From positions 8,258,854 through 8,322,853 of the forward strand of contig OZ005689.1 in the NCBI GenBank assembly GCA_963930775.1: a stretch of DNA of 64,000 nt, in the 5' to 3' direction. This stretch comes from Cliona cf. orientalis (lineage: Eukaryota > Porifera > Demospongiae > Clionaida > Clionaidae). Under the pieces are notes generated by a model. That model worked only from the letters and a program-made list of their open reading frames with translations, searched no databases and was not told where the DNA came from. This document shows positions 28,151-40,553 of this stretch, piece after piece. The position numbers and the translations under genes were made by a program. Position 1 is the first letter of the stretch. Each line of letters begins with the position of its first letter.

Positions 28151-28890
28151 GGTACCATTAAATTGCGTGGGCGTGAGGTGGGGGATATGACACCTAAACC
28201 ACATCAAAGTCATTAGTGAGGTGCATGTTGTGTAACCACGCCCTTTTAATTGCACAGGTCTCAGGGGTGTGGCTGCTAGAGCCGGAAGTGTTCATTTAAT
28301 ATCCTCCATGGACCGGAAGCCGAGCCGGAAGGGAGGGGCCAGGCCACGCCCAAAACAGCCCCACCCTGTTCCCCAAGGACCACCATTCTCAATCAAGTGC
28401 CTACTAACCACCGGATGTCCACCGGAAGCCCACAATCAATCCCAATTAAAACACACAGCTTCCTCAAGGCCAAAACACACACAAACACTTGGAGGCCGTT
28501 CTGCCACACCGCCCACGCAAGAGCTCACCTCATTTCCTGTGTGGGCGGAGTGACAACACGTCATCGCAACCACATCCGCTTCAAACCATCGTCAGCTTCC
28601 GTCCAGCCGTACGGGCCCCTCGATCGCACCGCCGTACAGTGCCTCATTAACAGACATGGCCTCACCTTTGACCTCCTGCCACGCCCCCAAAGCCTCCTCG
28701 AGGGGTTCAAAGGTCACCACCGCTTCCGGGACACGCCCACCTATCGCCGAGGCCAAGTCCCAGGCGCCGATGTCCAAGCACTGGCCCGTGAAGCCACGCC
28801 CAATCGGAAGCAATAAAACCTGCATTAACGCACACGCACACACTCCACACAGTGCCAGGAACACGCCCACATGCTTAATTAGGCCTAATA

Positions 28891-28924
<34 letters not shown>

Positions 28925-29167
28925 TCGTTGCGGTTAATAGTTAAGAAAGAATGCTTTGATCTTGCTTTGATGTGGGCAATTACCGGCCTTTTCTTCAGGG
29001 GCCACTTCCGGTCGCTAATTACACGCGCATAATCATCCCTGGCCGATTCTGGACACGCCCACCTTCGACCAAAAGCACTCGTATGGCCTCTTCGGCCACG
29101 CCCCTTCACGATTCGCTAATTGAATTAGCCATTCCTGACGCTCACGCCCACGCAATTAAATGGTACC
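28151..29167. mobile_element. TTAA element copy 1 (1017 bp)
   Basis: It is bounded by TTAA on both sides. The inverted ends are GGTACCATTAAATTGCGTGG and the reverse of it at CCACGCAATTAAATGGTACC, continuing through the GCGTGAG block. It is GC-richer than its surroundings, with many CACGCCC and CCGGAAG words and a poly(T) tract near 28891-28921. The open frames in it (up to 139 codons) are identical in copy 2 and show no recognisable transposase, so they are probably not coding. The TTAA target and palindromic ends suggest a piggyBac- or Kolobok-type nonautonomous element. Confidence 0.8.
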
Positions 29168-29215
29168 TTAAGCTTTCTACTATGCCATATACTGTGTACA
29201 GTAGATAAGTTTTAA

Positions 29216-30231
29216 GGTACCATTAAATTGCGTGGGCGTGAGGTGGGGGATATGACACCTAAACCACATCAAAGTCATTAGTGAGGTGCATGTTGTGTAA
29301 CCACGCCCTTTTAATTGCACAGGTCTCAGGGGTGTGGCTGCTAGAGCCGGAAGTGTTCATTTAATATCCTCCATGGACCGGAAGCCGAGCCGGAAGGGAG
29401 GGGCCAGGCCACGCCCAAAACAGCCCCACCCTGTTCCCCAAGGACCACCATTCTCAATCAAGTGCCTACTAACCACCGGATGTCCACCGGAAGCCCACAA
29501 TCAATCCCAATTAAAACACACAGCTTCCTCAAGGCCAAAACACACACAAACACTTGGAGGCCGTTCTGCCACACCGCCCACGCAAGAGCTCACCTCATTT
29601 CCTGTGTGGGCGGAGTGACAACACGTCATCGCAACCACATCCGCTTCAAACCATCGTCAGCTTCCGTCCAGCCGTACGGGCCCCTCGATCGCACCGCCGT
29701 ACAGTGCCTCATTAACAGACATGGCCTCACCTTTGACCTCCTGCCACGCCCCCAAAGCCTCCTCGAGGGGTTCAAAGGTCACCACCGCTTCCGGGACACG
29801 CCCACCTATCGCCGAGGCCAAGTCCCAGGCGCCGATGTCCAAGCACTGGCCCGTGAAGCCACGCCCAATCGGAAGCAATAAAACCTGCATTAACGCACAC
29901 GCACACACTCCACACAGTGCCAGGAACACGCCCACATGCTTAATTAGGCCTAATAAGCTTTTTTTTTTTTTTTTTTTTTTTTTTCAAGTCGTTGCGGTTA
30001 ATAGTTAAGAAAGAATGCTTTGATCTTGCTTTGATGTGGGCAATTACCGGCCTTTTCTTCAGGGGCCACTTCCGGTCGCTAATTACACGCGCATAATCAT
30101 CCCTGGCCGATTCTGGACACGCCCACCTTCGACCAAAAGCACTCGTATGGCCTCTTCGGCCACGCCCCTTCACGATTCGCTAATTGAATTAGCCATTCCT
30201 GACGCTCACGCCCACGCAATTAAATGGTACC
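29216..30231. mobile_element. TTAA element copy 2 (1016 bp)
   Basis: This is a near-identical copy of 28151-29167 at a period of 1065 bp. The difference I could see is in the poly(T) tract. It is separated from copy 1 by a 44-bp TTAA-bounded spacer also present twice before copy 1. The near-identity implies a recent duplication or gene conversion. Confidence 0.85.
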
Positions 30232-31124
30232 TTAACGGACACTCCCAATAACGGACCTCTACCGAATAACGGACACTGCTATATGTACCAACCGATATCT
30301 CCATATGTTTGATACAGTAGCAGCACCTGAATAGCGGACAACCTCTGAATTCCGGATAACGGACACAGCAGCTTGCACGAAGTAATACAGTACTGTATAA
30401 AAAACGTTCCGACTAACGGACGGCGGTGGGTGTGGCTAACCCCGCCCACGACGTCGACCTTCTTACAATGCAGTTCTGGCATTATTAACAATCTGTACAA
30501 AAATAATAATACGGCAATAATATTATATGTAGACACTAAAAAACGGTAGTACTTTGTCTAGCTATAGTAATGACAACAGCCACTGCTTTACTAAGGCCAC
30601 TCCAAATTAATTCATTGTTTCTCATCACCCCTGAGCCAAAAACTGATGCGGGCGGGCGGCTGGAAATGGTCGTTTAATCACAAGTTTGATGGGAAATGGT
30701 CGTCAAAATCATAAGTTCAGCAGTCCAAAAAAAATCGAGGCGGTATACTTTTGTATTGTGCTGGTGCTGATGGAAATACATGCGGGCGGAAATCAAGGGG
30801 GGATGAGAAACAACTAATTGATTTGGAGTGGCCTAATTGCTCAAATGGCAAGTAGCTATCTAGCCATTCGTCCACCATGATGCAATTGACACTCGTCTAG
30901 TCAATCACTGCAGGCTTCCTTGAAACAGACTGAATAGTGCAATACAATGTCATGAAAATACTTGAGTACTTCATGAATTTCTTTACAACAATGAACTATT
31001 GGCTATAAAATTAATATTAGATGAAGTGGGGGTGACTAAAATAAAACACCCCAATAAAGGACATACCCCGAATAAAGGACAGAAGCCTATGTACCAAGGT
31101 GTCCGTTATTCGGAGAGTCCACTG

Positions 31125-32856
31125 TACATGTAATTATTGCGAGCCTAGCACTGGAATAGGACATGAATACCACAGGAATGTGCGGCTCAACACCGCTGGA
31201 ATGTGCGGCTAACTTCTTTTGAGTTCCCTCTTTCCCTCGGATTGGGGGGTGTGGCGCACGAGATTATGCAGTGACAGAGACACTTCAAAACCTGGACTAT
31301 GGACTCATATGGAATGGACCGTACGCGTGAACTGTACTATGGACTGGATGTTTGACGACCATTACCCATTCCAAGGGAGGGGGTTCAGGCTGGCGAGCTA
31401 TAGGTCCTCTATCTTCTTGCACGCAAGGAGAAAGGAGGGGCTAGCTCCCCAGATCTAGAGTCATGCACGCATGTATAATAATAGCGGTGAGGATTCAGCA
31501 CGCCTGTGCATAGCTAAAGCCATGATAACGTAAGCACCACCTACTGATTTGCACGAGGCCAATTATTATAATATTATTATACTTGTATGGTTGCCTAGCT
31601 GCTAATCACACAGTGGCTGTGCTACTAAGCCAAGCTACAGTAACTTTCAAATGTCGGAGTCTGAGAACGAGACAGTCACTTCCTTTTACACACAAGAAGG
31701 CCACCCGTCAAGTGTCATCCGGGGATTGGGGGCTGCGAGGTTAAGATCACAATAACATAACATTATCTAATAGCCTGGGGGGGCACTAGATATTCTAGTA
31801 AAGATCATGACATTGTAATGTTTGTGAGCATTAAATTTTAATGAACTGGCTCCTCATTATTAATAATTTTGGTGATTCAATGCGAGTTTTAATTTATTAT
31901 CAATACTGAATCCACCAAAATATTATATTAATTGCCAAATTAAAACTTAGCCTTGCCAGAGTTTCCCACTATAAGTATGACTGGTATTTTGAAATTATTA
32001 GGTCATTTTATTGGTATAATAATATCAACGAAATTAATATGCAAGGCACGCCTAGACTAACTTAATTTGTTGTCCAGCACAGCACCATTTTGACAAACAA
32101 CACTCCCAGTGGGGAATTTTGTAACATTATTCATTATGATGTCATAGCAACAGTAACATACACAATGATATGTAATGGCTTTAGGTGTGATGTCATGCAT
32201 GATTTACGGTTGACATCATTAGTTGTACTATAATATTATAATAATAATATTATTATGTATGTCATGGAATCACTATTTTTCTATATTGCTACCACAGTGA
32301 TAACTCAAACAAGTACGCACCCCATATTATTATAATATTATAGTAGGGCCGCAAACATTGTAAACATCATGAATATTCCTCTTAAATATTATTATTTTAC
32401 AATTCTTGTGGTTAATGACAATTAACTATTGCATAATGACTCAGAATATTTCGTAATGGCTGGCAATAATCTGTCCTAAGTCATGCTACATTAATTATTT
32501 ATTAATTTTAGTCTTGTATTTCATGAGTCGATTCTACTGTCCATAATAATCCCCTACATGCAAGGAACATTAGTCAGATGCACCCTCCCATGACTATTAT
32601 GCATGCCGCAAAAATTATAATAATAATTATAAGTTTTGTAGTTATTACCTTTTAAGGTAATAGGACAGAAGCAGAGATGAATAATAATAATAATAATTAT
32701 TATTATTGTCATGAAGATCGACGAACATTTTATTTTCATATAATTATGTGGTCATATAATACCTCAAACCGCCATGAAGTAATTACCTAATTATTACTAT
32801 AATATTATACCAAGAATGATAAGAATGATAGTTGCTGCCTAGTAATAAATTAAATA
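31125..32856. other. Gene-free stretch between the nested element and the pogo-like MITE
   Basis: AT-rich with many ATAATATTAT-type palindromic words. The longest frame (31219-31458) has no recognisable motif, and no exon fits the receptor pattern on either strand. Nothing functional was identified. Confidence 0.5.
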
Positions 32857-33325
32857 CAGTGGAACCTGCCTTAGCAGTCACCTGGATAACACGGTCACCT
32901 CCTTAATACAGCCACATCCTGTAGGTCCCAAATAGCCACATGCATTCACTATGGAATGCAACCTGGATAAGACGGCCACCTGCCTATTGCATATACCAGC
33001 CTAGCCTGTTAGCCAGGTCCCATGGCGTGTACACTAGTACAAATTAGCCTGCCTATAGTGGCCACTGTAGGACAGCCCCCAGCAGGGAATCCCCCACTTG
33101 GCTGCCAGGTACAACTTGTGGGTTTGTTAGACCACCTGCTAATCGCGCTTACAGGCATTCCCAGAATTTACAGCACCCGACACTGCTCTATTGCAGCCCA
33201 CAGTTACGTTTGCAATCACTTAGGCCTCACTTCTCCTACAAGTTTTGCATATTGCAGCCACCTCTCTAATGCAGCCACAGATATTTGGCCCAATGGTGAC
33301 CGCTTTATATAGACAGGTTCCACTG
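32857..33325. mobile_element. pogo/Tigger-like MITE (CAGTGGAACCTG ends)
   Basis: The left end CAGTGGAACCTGCC and right end CAGGTTCCACTG are inverted and flanked by TA on both sides, over 469 bp. The termini match the CAGTGGAACCTC-type ends of pogo-family elements. The interior has repeated GGCCACCT/CAGCCAC words and no transposase. It lies downstream of receptor D. Confidence 0.7.
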
Positions 33326-34134
33326 TACTATTATAATAATTATAATAAAAAATTTAATAATGCAGAGTATAATATTATATCAATCTTCTTCTATTATAAC
33401 AGTGTATCCACATCCTCCCAGAAATTAGCCCCCCATCCCATTTTTTCAGCTGTCAGACTAAAATGTTCAGATCTACTGATAAAAATTAATGATGAGCAAT
33501 TAATCTTGCTGAATTTAATGTGAAACCAACAAGTGTTAAAATAAACTCATCCAGTGGCACCCACTATTAATAGTATATAGAGTCCCCGAACCCTATACCT
33601 ATCTTTAAGTTATTATAGAACAAATTGGATGCGTTTTCAAACTTGCTAATAAAATAATAATTACTAGTAAATATTGGTGTTGATAAATAATAATTAATAA
33701 TAATTGCTAATAATCAGTTTTAGAGGTAATTTAAAATCCTATATTAAGTGAATAAAGTGCCAGATCTTATCAGCTTTGCTTGCAACTCAATCATCACTAC
33801 AATAATTTTTAAAATAAAGTAAAAGGTCAGGCATAAGGAAAATAGTAATTTTGGTAATAAAAATTTGGTCTAACTGATTCGTGTGGAGAAAGGTATAAAA
33901 ATACTAGAGTGATTGTATACAACTGGCATGTGCAAAATTGATACCCAATGTATATACACGTACACAAGAAATATCACTCTTTTACCACCACCATAGCATA
34001 TCATATAATATTGATACCTCACACACCTTGCTAATCTTAGCATGTCCCGCAGGTATATAGACCTTGACAAATTTACATGTAAACTATTTTCGATAAAGGG
34101 TTTCAGAATTGCCATAACTACAAGTATTACTCAC

Positions 34135-37100
34135 CAGTCTTGTGAGGTGGCTTCTGACCTACACCTTCTAAGCATTGGCAGGCTGCTTGTTGGTTGTTTC
34201 TGTATTTATTTTGCTGTGTGTATGAGAGATAGACACGGAGAGAGAGGAGGTATAGCTTAGTATTGAGGTAAGGTTCAAATCAGAATAACGTACCTTTTAT
34301 CATTCCTTCGTTTCTTGAAATAACATACAGCAGCAGCTCCAATTATTGCTAAAAAAGATAATCCTGCTCAAAGAAACTGATCAAAATACATCAGGGGCGG
34401 ATCCAGAGGGGGTTCGATGGGCTCGGACGAACCACCCTTTCTAACTAGCTGTCTAGTACTTAGCCTGTATAGTAGTGTAAAATCTAGGCTTCATAGAACC
34501 CCCCTGCCTTTAGCTAGCTACAGTACTAGTACTAAAGCCTCTGTCTTTAGCTCACCTACTTGGATGTTTTTTAGTGAATATTTGGTCGATTTGAAGTCTT
34601 GGAGTGCATCACAAGACCTCGAACACGCAAAGTAGCGAGAAATGGGCGTGTTAACTAAGAATCCCCCTCTGATAAATCCTGGATCCGCCCCTGTACATAT
34701 AAGAAAACTCACCTATAATTGCCACAGCAAGGATGGCAATAGTAGTAAATAATATAGTAACAACTGTTGTTACAGTAACATCCCGCTGTCCACTTAAGCC
34801 TGATAGGCAGAAACAATTATTCATAACATTATTGCTCGTTAGTATTAAACTTTATATACCTCTTTCATGTCCAGTATAAAACTTTGCTACAGGTTTTCCA
34901 CGGATCATATTATCGCTAAATGCAAATACAGCAACGTGGTATAATCCATCTCCAATCTCGATACTGCCTCTAGCTTTTCCTCCTTGTGGCTCAAGCTTCA
35001 GTGAACTGAAATTAATCAGTTGGTAAGGGGTCGTCGTTGCACGTTTCCAATATATAGTAACACAGGCAGTAGCAGTAGAATTTTCCCTAAATAAGCACTC
35101 TATCAGGCACTCTTGAAAGTTAACAATGGTTACAATGGTGATGGTTACAAAAACATTGTCGTCCGTTTTGTCTTGTTGTGTACCTTTTGAAAGACACAAT
35201 GGCATAATATTATATTACTCAGTCTAAAGTCTGTTGTAGCAACAACAGTGAAAATTACCTTCAGTTTTGCTTCCAGTAATCGTAACGTTCCTAGGGAAGG
35301 CTACTGCCTGTTGTAAGGGCAATCCACTTTCATTTATGGCATAGAGCAGGGTTGAGTAAGTATCACTACCTAATCCTTTTAAATGGTTCATGACAATCCC
35401 AGAGTTACTATTTTTAGTTATAAGGTAGTGAACCTCTTCTTTAGAGTACACTAGAGCCACATTTCCCAGTGTAGTAGTGTTGCTGGCAATAAATTCACAA
35501 CTTATGTTGACCATTCCCGGAGTCAGGGCACTACTGGTTGTATTAACATCCTGAACAAAGTGTGTACCTACATGTACATTAACATTAATTTTGACATCAT
35601 TATAGGTGAGCATTAGTGATTGACAGGTGTATAAAATGTATCACTGTGACATTCTTTGCATACTTACTCAGCTCTAGATCCCACAGAATAGTAGACGTTC
35701 CGGCTGGGTTTGACGCATTGATCTCCACCACAAACAGCTGATGTGGTTGGAGTAAGTCAGTACAATTTAGAATCAAAGTGATGTTCTCTATATCGTGGTC
35801 AACCACAGTTGGACACGTGTACCATCTAGCATCAGTGATTGATCCCATGGTTACTTCATATGTCCTGGGCCTCCGTGACCCAGCTATTTCCTATCCACGC
35901 ACATGCAATAGCATGTTATGCATAGATCATTTAAGAATCATTAAAATAATACCTTCAACTGCTTTGGTAGATGGATCATGGCTGTAACAGTATCATTACT
36001 GATGTCAATTATCACTTCTACATCTTCAGACTTGAGTTTCCTAGGAGCTGTATTATGATGTGGTACAGCAAATAATGTTGTGGCTTACACAGTGGTATCC
36101 TTACTTAATTGAGGGTCTATCTCAATAATTATTGGTATCAGGAAACTGAGGCAGAAGCTAATTGGACTAGGCTGTGACTCTATAGCCCAAGCCTATTATA
36201 GCATTACTTAATTTGAGGGGAGTTGGACTGTCTGGTTGGCTGGGAGTGTAAGATGTTTGGCTTGTAGTTCAACTCCATTATTAGTCTTTCTTGGCTCAGG
36301 ACACTCACCATAAATCATATTAGGTAAGCGGTGGCGTCAGAAGCGGTATGGTTGCTATGGCTCGGCCGTACCACCTTTTCTGATGGCTCACCTATAGATC
36401 GAGCTATCTACAGTTGTATACTAGCCTCGTTCCCAGCTCCTTTGAGGCATGGATACCAGCATAGATATCTATGGTACAAGGCTACAGTTTTATGAGTAAT
36501 TACCATGACGACCATTACTAATAATAAATGCTCATGGCGTAGTCTACGCATGCACACCGATGGAGCTGCCACGCCCCCTCGCTGGTCAGCCTTACCAACT
36601 AAATTGCTTCCTACACTACGCCTCTTGGTAAGTCACCGAGTCAAACTACCTTAGCAGCCACATGTACCTGTGCCAGGTGTCAACCTGGTATCATACTATG
36701 CGCAGCTGCATGCCAGCACCTGTTGATCTGGTGTATTAAACAAAGAAGGATGAGACGTTCATACCTCGTGGGATCTGTTAAGTGTATTTACACACAAAGG
36801 ATGATCTAAGATATCTTGTTAACCTAGGAAAAGACATGCTGTGCAACATATCTCACAATGTAGCTACCTATGCTTACAAGAGTGTATACAGAGTAACACT
36901 ACAAAGTGAATGTGAGACATGTATGTATAGGCAAAAATTAAACTAGTTACAGTTACTCACTGTTGTACAAATATGTTTCATTTGTAGTTCCATTCATAGC
37001 TCCCGGTACGTTACTTCTGGGAGTAACAACAAACTGAAACAAAGAATCTGAATTGGCTGGTGTGAAGCTGTATTGTGGCTCAATAACATTGCAGTCACTG

Positions 37101-37615
37101 ACTACATGAATGTGTAGGTCCCTCTGTAAGCCTACATCGGTAACTTCATAGATATCAATACAGTAGACAACATCTGGATTGGTATCATTTAGGTCTAGAG
37201 AAAATGGCTGTGTCCAGCGTAGTTGAATTGGAGTTGATATTGGAGAGGAAGTGACCTTTAAGTGACCAACTGCACTTAATTGACCTATGGGTGTGGAGAA
37301 TATGACATCAGCGTTGGTAATAGACCCCTCCATTACATGACCTTTCCTTATATGGCTTGCATTAGAAAAAAGGGAAAGACAATAGAAAGTCATTATACTG
37401 ACTAGCTGAGCTCTCACAGCCACAATACTCAAAGATCACAATATAATATATAATTTCATGTATTATATTGAATGCGTCCAGCCCATCGTGCTTGGCGGGG
37501 ATTTATCTGCATAGAGCCCAGCTCTTTAGGAGGCTGTTTGGGAACACCAATATCAATCTATAATTATCTTCTCAGCCGGCCAAGGTGGCCCATTACATCC
37601 GCCTTATTCCCTCCC

Positions 37616-37650
<35 letters not shown>

Positions 37651-38745
37651 TTTTGCATGCAATTCTAATTATTAGCTATGGCTATGCTGTTTGCATGCAT
37701 ACCTTGAACAAGTAATCTTGCTGGAGTTGAGTATTCAACATCCACTCTTTCATTTCGTCTTGCATATGTGATACACACAATTTCTGTCCCATTGTAGCGT
37801 GCTAAAGCTTTAATAACAAGTGCCTCTACTGCTGCCCCACGTCCTTCTGTCCTGATCGAACCATCGTTTGTATCGATGTTCCGGAGGTGCACCCCATCAA
37901 TGGTCCAATCAATAGTCCCAGAGTCTGTTGGATGCTGACAGAGAAATTCAGCTTCTAGTCCTTCAGCTTTAACAATGGTAGACATACTGTAACTCTCTGT
38001 GGAAATTAGATCTAAGTCAAATTATGCAATGTGATGGGATGGGGTGGGTGTGCAAAAAGAATCAGTCATAACTATTGGCCATACTAAACGTCTGCCCTGC
38101 ATGTACCCTTGGTAGCTATGTGTCTGAGGCTGCAACAGCCCGGCCGCAATTTAGACTCTAAATTGCGGCCGGGCTGTTGCTCCACTGCACAGGGCCGGGG
38201 GAGCCGCTCCGGCTGCTCAGGCCATGGCCTGAGCAATATCTGGTCTGATTTTCATAGCTATGCGCTAGTTGGGCATTCCTGCAACGCTGAAACTATATGA
38301 ACCACACCTACCGTGTGTTCTGCGCAAGCGCTTAAGCGCATGCTCGAGCATCATCCATGAACTGAGAGTTATTAAAGGCTCAAAATGTCCACCCCAGAGA
38401 TATTCAGGGGGAAGGGGATATGTTAGGCCCCCGTACCCCTTGCATATATTATTATTATGCTGCCACTTTAGCCTCACCATAATTTTCTACCTTCCCCCGG
38501 CCCTGCTGCATAACTGAGGTGCAAGACCACGCAGGTCCATCCTCATTGTCCATGCACCATTACATATGCTACAGTAACTTGCTACAAGTTTAATATAAAC
38601 TTGTATTAATGAGGCCACTCCACGCTTCACCTCAGTACCGTGGCACCAGCTCAGTGCAAGATCGCAAAAGATTATTTAGTGTAGTAAACTCACCTTGTAA
38701 ATTTAATAATATTAAGAGTAGCACCACAACCAATCGTCTTTTCAT
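34135..38745 (-). CDS. Receptor D: Ig + Fn3-like type I membrane receptor, tail incomplete
   Basis: Exons downward: signal peptide 38745-38694 (MKRRLVVVLLLILLNLQ), Ig 37996-37703 (FLCQ, IDWTI, IVCIT), Fn3-like 37284-36961 (WTQPFSLDLND, PDVVYCIDIYE, TPRSNVPGAMNGT), 36047-35953, 35890-35668 (second Fn3-like half: QLFVVEINASNPAGTS), GTHFVQ module 35567-35259, Cys module 35183-34860, TM exons 34799-34713 and 34348-34294 (TTIAILAVAIIG.. AAAVCYFKKRRNDK), and a short tail exon 34167-34135. Every junction keeps frame from ATG through the TM. The first 36-bp linker seen in B and C is absent. No further tail exon is convincing before 33 kb, so D may be a short-tailed receptor or may have lost its tail. 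A 302-bp MITE sits in the intron between the TM exons. Confidence 0.77.
34392..34693. mobile_element. MITE with CAGGGGCGGATCC ends in receptor D
   Basis: The left end CAGGGGCGGATCCAGAGGGG and right end CTGGATCCGCCCCTG are inverted, with TACAT directly repeated on both sides. It sits in the intron between the two TM exons of D. Its ends match the element at 16380-16719. Confidence 0.75.
38132..38180. repeat. Perfect 49-bp palindrome (24-bp arms, 1-nt spacer)
   Basis: Arms 38132-38155 and 38157-38180 are exact reverse complements (CAGCCCGGCCGCAATTTAG in the left arm) around a single C at 38156. It lies in the first intron of receptor D. Its design, perfect arms with a lone C at the centre, is the same as at 12950-13034, but the sequence differs. 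Confidence 0.9.
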
Positions 38746-39091
38746 CTTATGATCTTATCCATGGATTCTCGCTGCACTGTTCCGTACTAGATCATCTATG
38801 GTTCCACCAAATAAAAGTAGTGCACGCATGAAATTCGAATTCAAAAATAATACCAATAATGGCAATTGGCGTGCGTTAAATAGAAACATACCCCAACCGC
38901 CCGCGCCCCCCCCCCCCCCCGGCCGGCCCCCCAAGTGTACGCGTAGGGCCATGGCAGTACAAGGTTAGCCTCGTTCCCAGTAAACCGTGGCGTTATCCCA
39001 TGCACCGTGAAAACTGCAATATGACCAGACCGTTCCTCCTCTTTTGAAGGGGCTGGCCCGCGCTACTCACTGAAAAGGTGCGACAATTCTG

Positions 39092-39165
39092 GTAGCCTCG
39101 TCCCCAGGCCCTCCCAGTTTTTAATGTTGCACGCAAAACGTGGGAGTGGCCTGGGGACGAGGCTA
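39092..39165. mobile_element. Minimal TCTCGTCCCCAG-family MITE
   Basis: An approximately 74-bp palindrome: TAGCCTCGTCCCCAGGCC at the left and GGCCTGGGGACGAGGCTA at the right, with a short AT-rich loop. Partial copies flank it (38967, 39400-39430, 39717-39778), so this intergenic stretch between D and E is a small cluster of the family. Confidence 0.7.
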
Positions 39166-40553
39166 CAATTCTGGCACACAATGTGGCTTTCAGGCTGTGT
39201 CTACAGTTCCGGCACCGGTACTGGAAATCTTGCGCTTCGCGATCGAGTACCGGCAATTAGCCCGCCAAAAAACTTAGAAAATTAGATTCATAGATCAAGG
39301 CGGGATTCGAACCCATGATCACAGTCTGTGTGCCCAAAAAAGCGCTCGGTGTGGACATAGATTATATAATATATAATCATGGTGTGGACCAGACCCGCTT
39401 CATCCTTTTAGGGGTGGGGTCTGGGCACGAGACTAGCCTACAGTTGGTGATAAGTGGTTAGTATTATAGTGGAAAGGTATATAAATTTGGCAAAAAAACA
39501 GCATCCAGCAGCGGTGGACTAGGGGCTGGTGCTGGCGGATGCAGCATGTCATGTGATTGGCATGGCAATGCATCAGCAGCTCTCACACGTCAGTGCAGCA
39601 ATAGCTAGCTAGGTGGCTATAATATAGCACGCAGTGCCATATGGTATGAATCTGATTGGCGCAGCAGATCGGAATTTAGACATGCCAAGTCAGCAAGACC
39701 TAAAAAGCACTCGATGCATGTGTACCAGACCCTTTCCTCCTTTTGCCATTTTGGGAGTGGGGTCTGGGGACGAGACTATAACCATAGCTGAAACCCACCC
39801 CCCCCCCCCCCCCCACTACTAGCCGTCTTGCGCTCAGTATACTAATATTATTATAATTATTATAGCTATAGATCCCAGCCCCCGAGCTATACTGGTATAA
39901 TACATTACCAAGTACTCCAAGCACTAAATCATGACCATGGTTTGGCTAATATAATAGGTCACTAATTAATGGGCTTTCATGAAAGTTTTTAGAGGATATC
40001 ATCTAACTCAATTACTATTGATTTACTGGGAGAGCCCCTGTTAACTAGCACTCCAAAGGTTGTATGAATAAAATAAAATAATTATTATTAATGATGCCAT
40101 GACGGTCACCATAATTATATTGATAGATCACTGGTACTGCACTGCAAAACAATTTAAACTAACATAATTAAGATGAGGATTGAGCATGAGCCAGTGGTAA
40201 TATATCATTATTATCCAGTAGCTATTTCAATATTATTATTGCGAGCAGGTTGTCTTTAATTTGCTTACAAGCTTAGAAATTACATGTACATCGTTTAAAT
40301 TATGCTTCATTATAGCAGGAAATTAGCTGTAGTGATATTATTATTATTATTATAGTGTAACATAAATTTTTCTCTCAGAGCAGATCATATTATAGTGCAT
40401 AATAAACGGCACTGTAGGTTAACACACCAACGCTTATTTCACTAAAGTATGCAAAGTGGTTCAAATTTAATTTTAGCCTATAATACCAACATACTATTAT
40501 TGCATGCACAGAAAGTGATATGTAATTATTTCTGCCACTCAATTCCTCTAAAA

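Larger units (their letters stand above)
28045..31124. mobile_element. TA-flanked element (CAGTGGACTCTC ends) split by a TTAA insertion
   Basis: The ends CAGTGGACTCTC (28045) and GAGAGTCCACTG (to 31124) are inverted and flanked by TA. The right TIR continues inward as CGAATAACGGACACC. The left TIR continues as TATTAA and resumes only after 30231 as TTAACGGACAC. Removing 28059-30231 restores a left TIR matching the right one. The remaining sequence is about 0.9 kb, noncoding, with repeated ATAACGGAC words. It is probably a Tc1/mariner- or pogo-like nonautonomous element. Confidence 0.75.

Noticed and set aside
28269-29881. Pairs of identical 90-139 codon frames on both strands
   Set aside because: They are identical because the TTAA element is duplicated. 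The protein sequences are low in structure, overlap on both strands and match no transposase.
37472-37675. 67-codon frame ending in poly-Pro
   Set aside because: The poly-Pro comes from a poly(C) run in the intron between the Ig and Fn3-like exons of receptor D.
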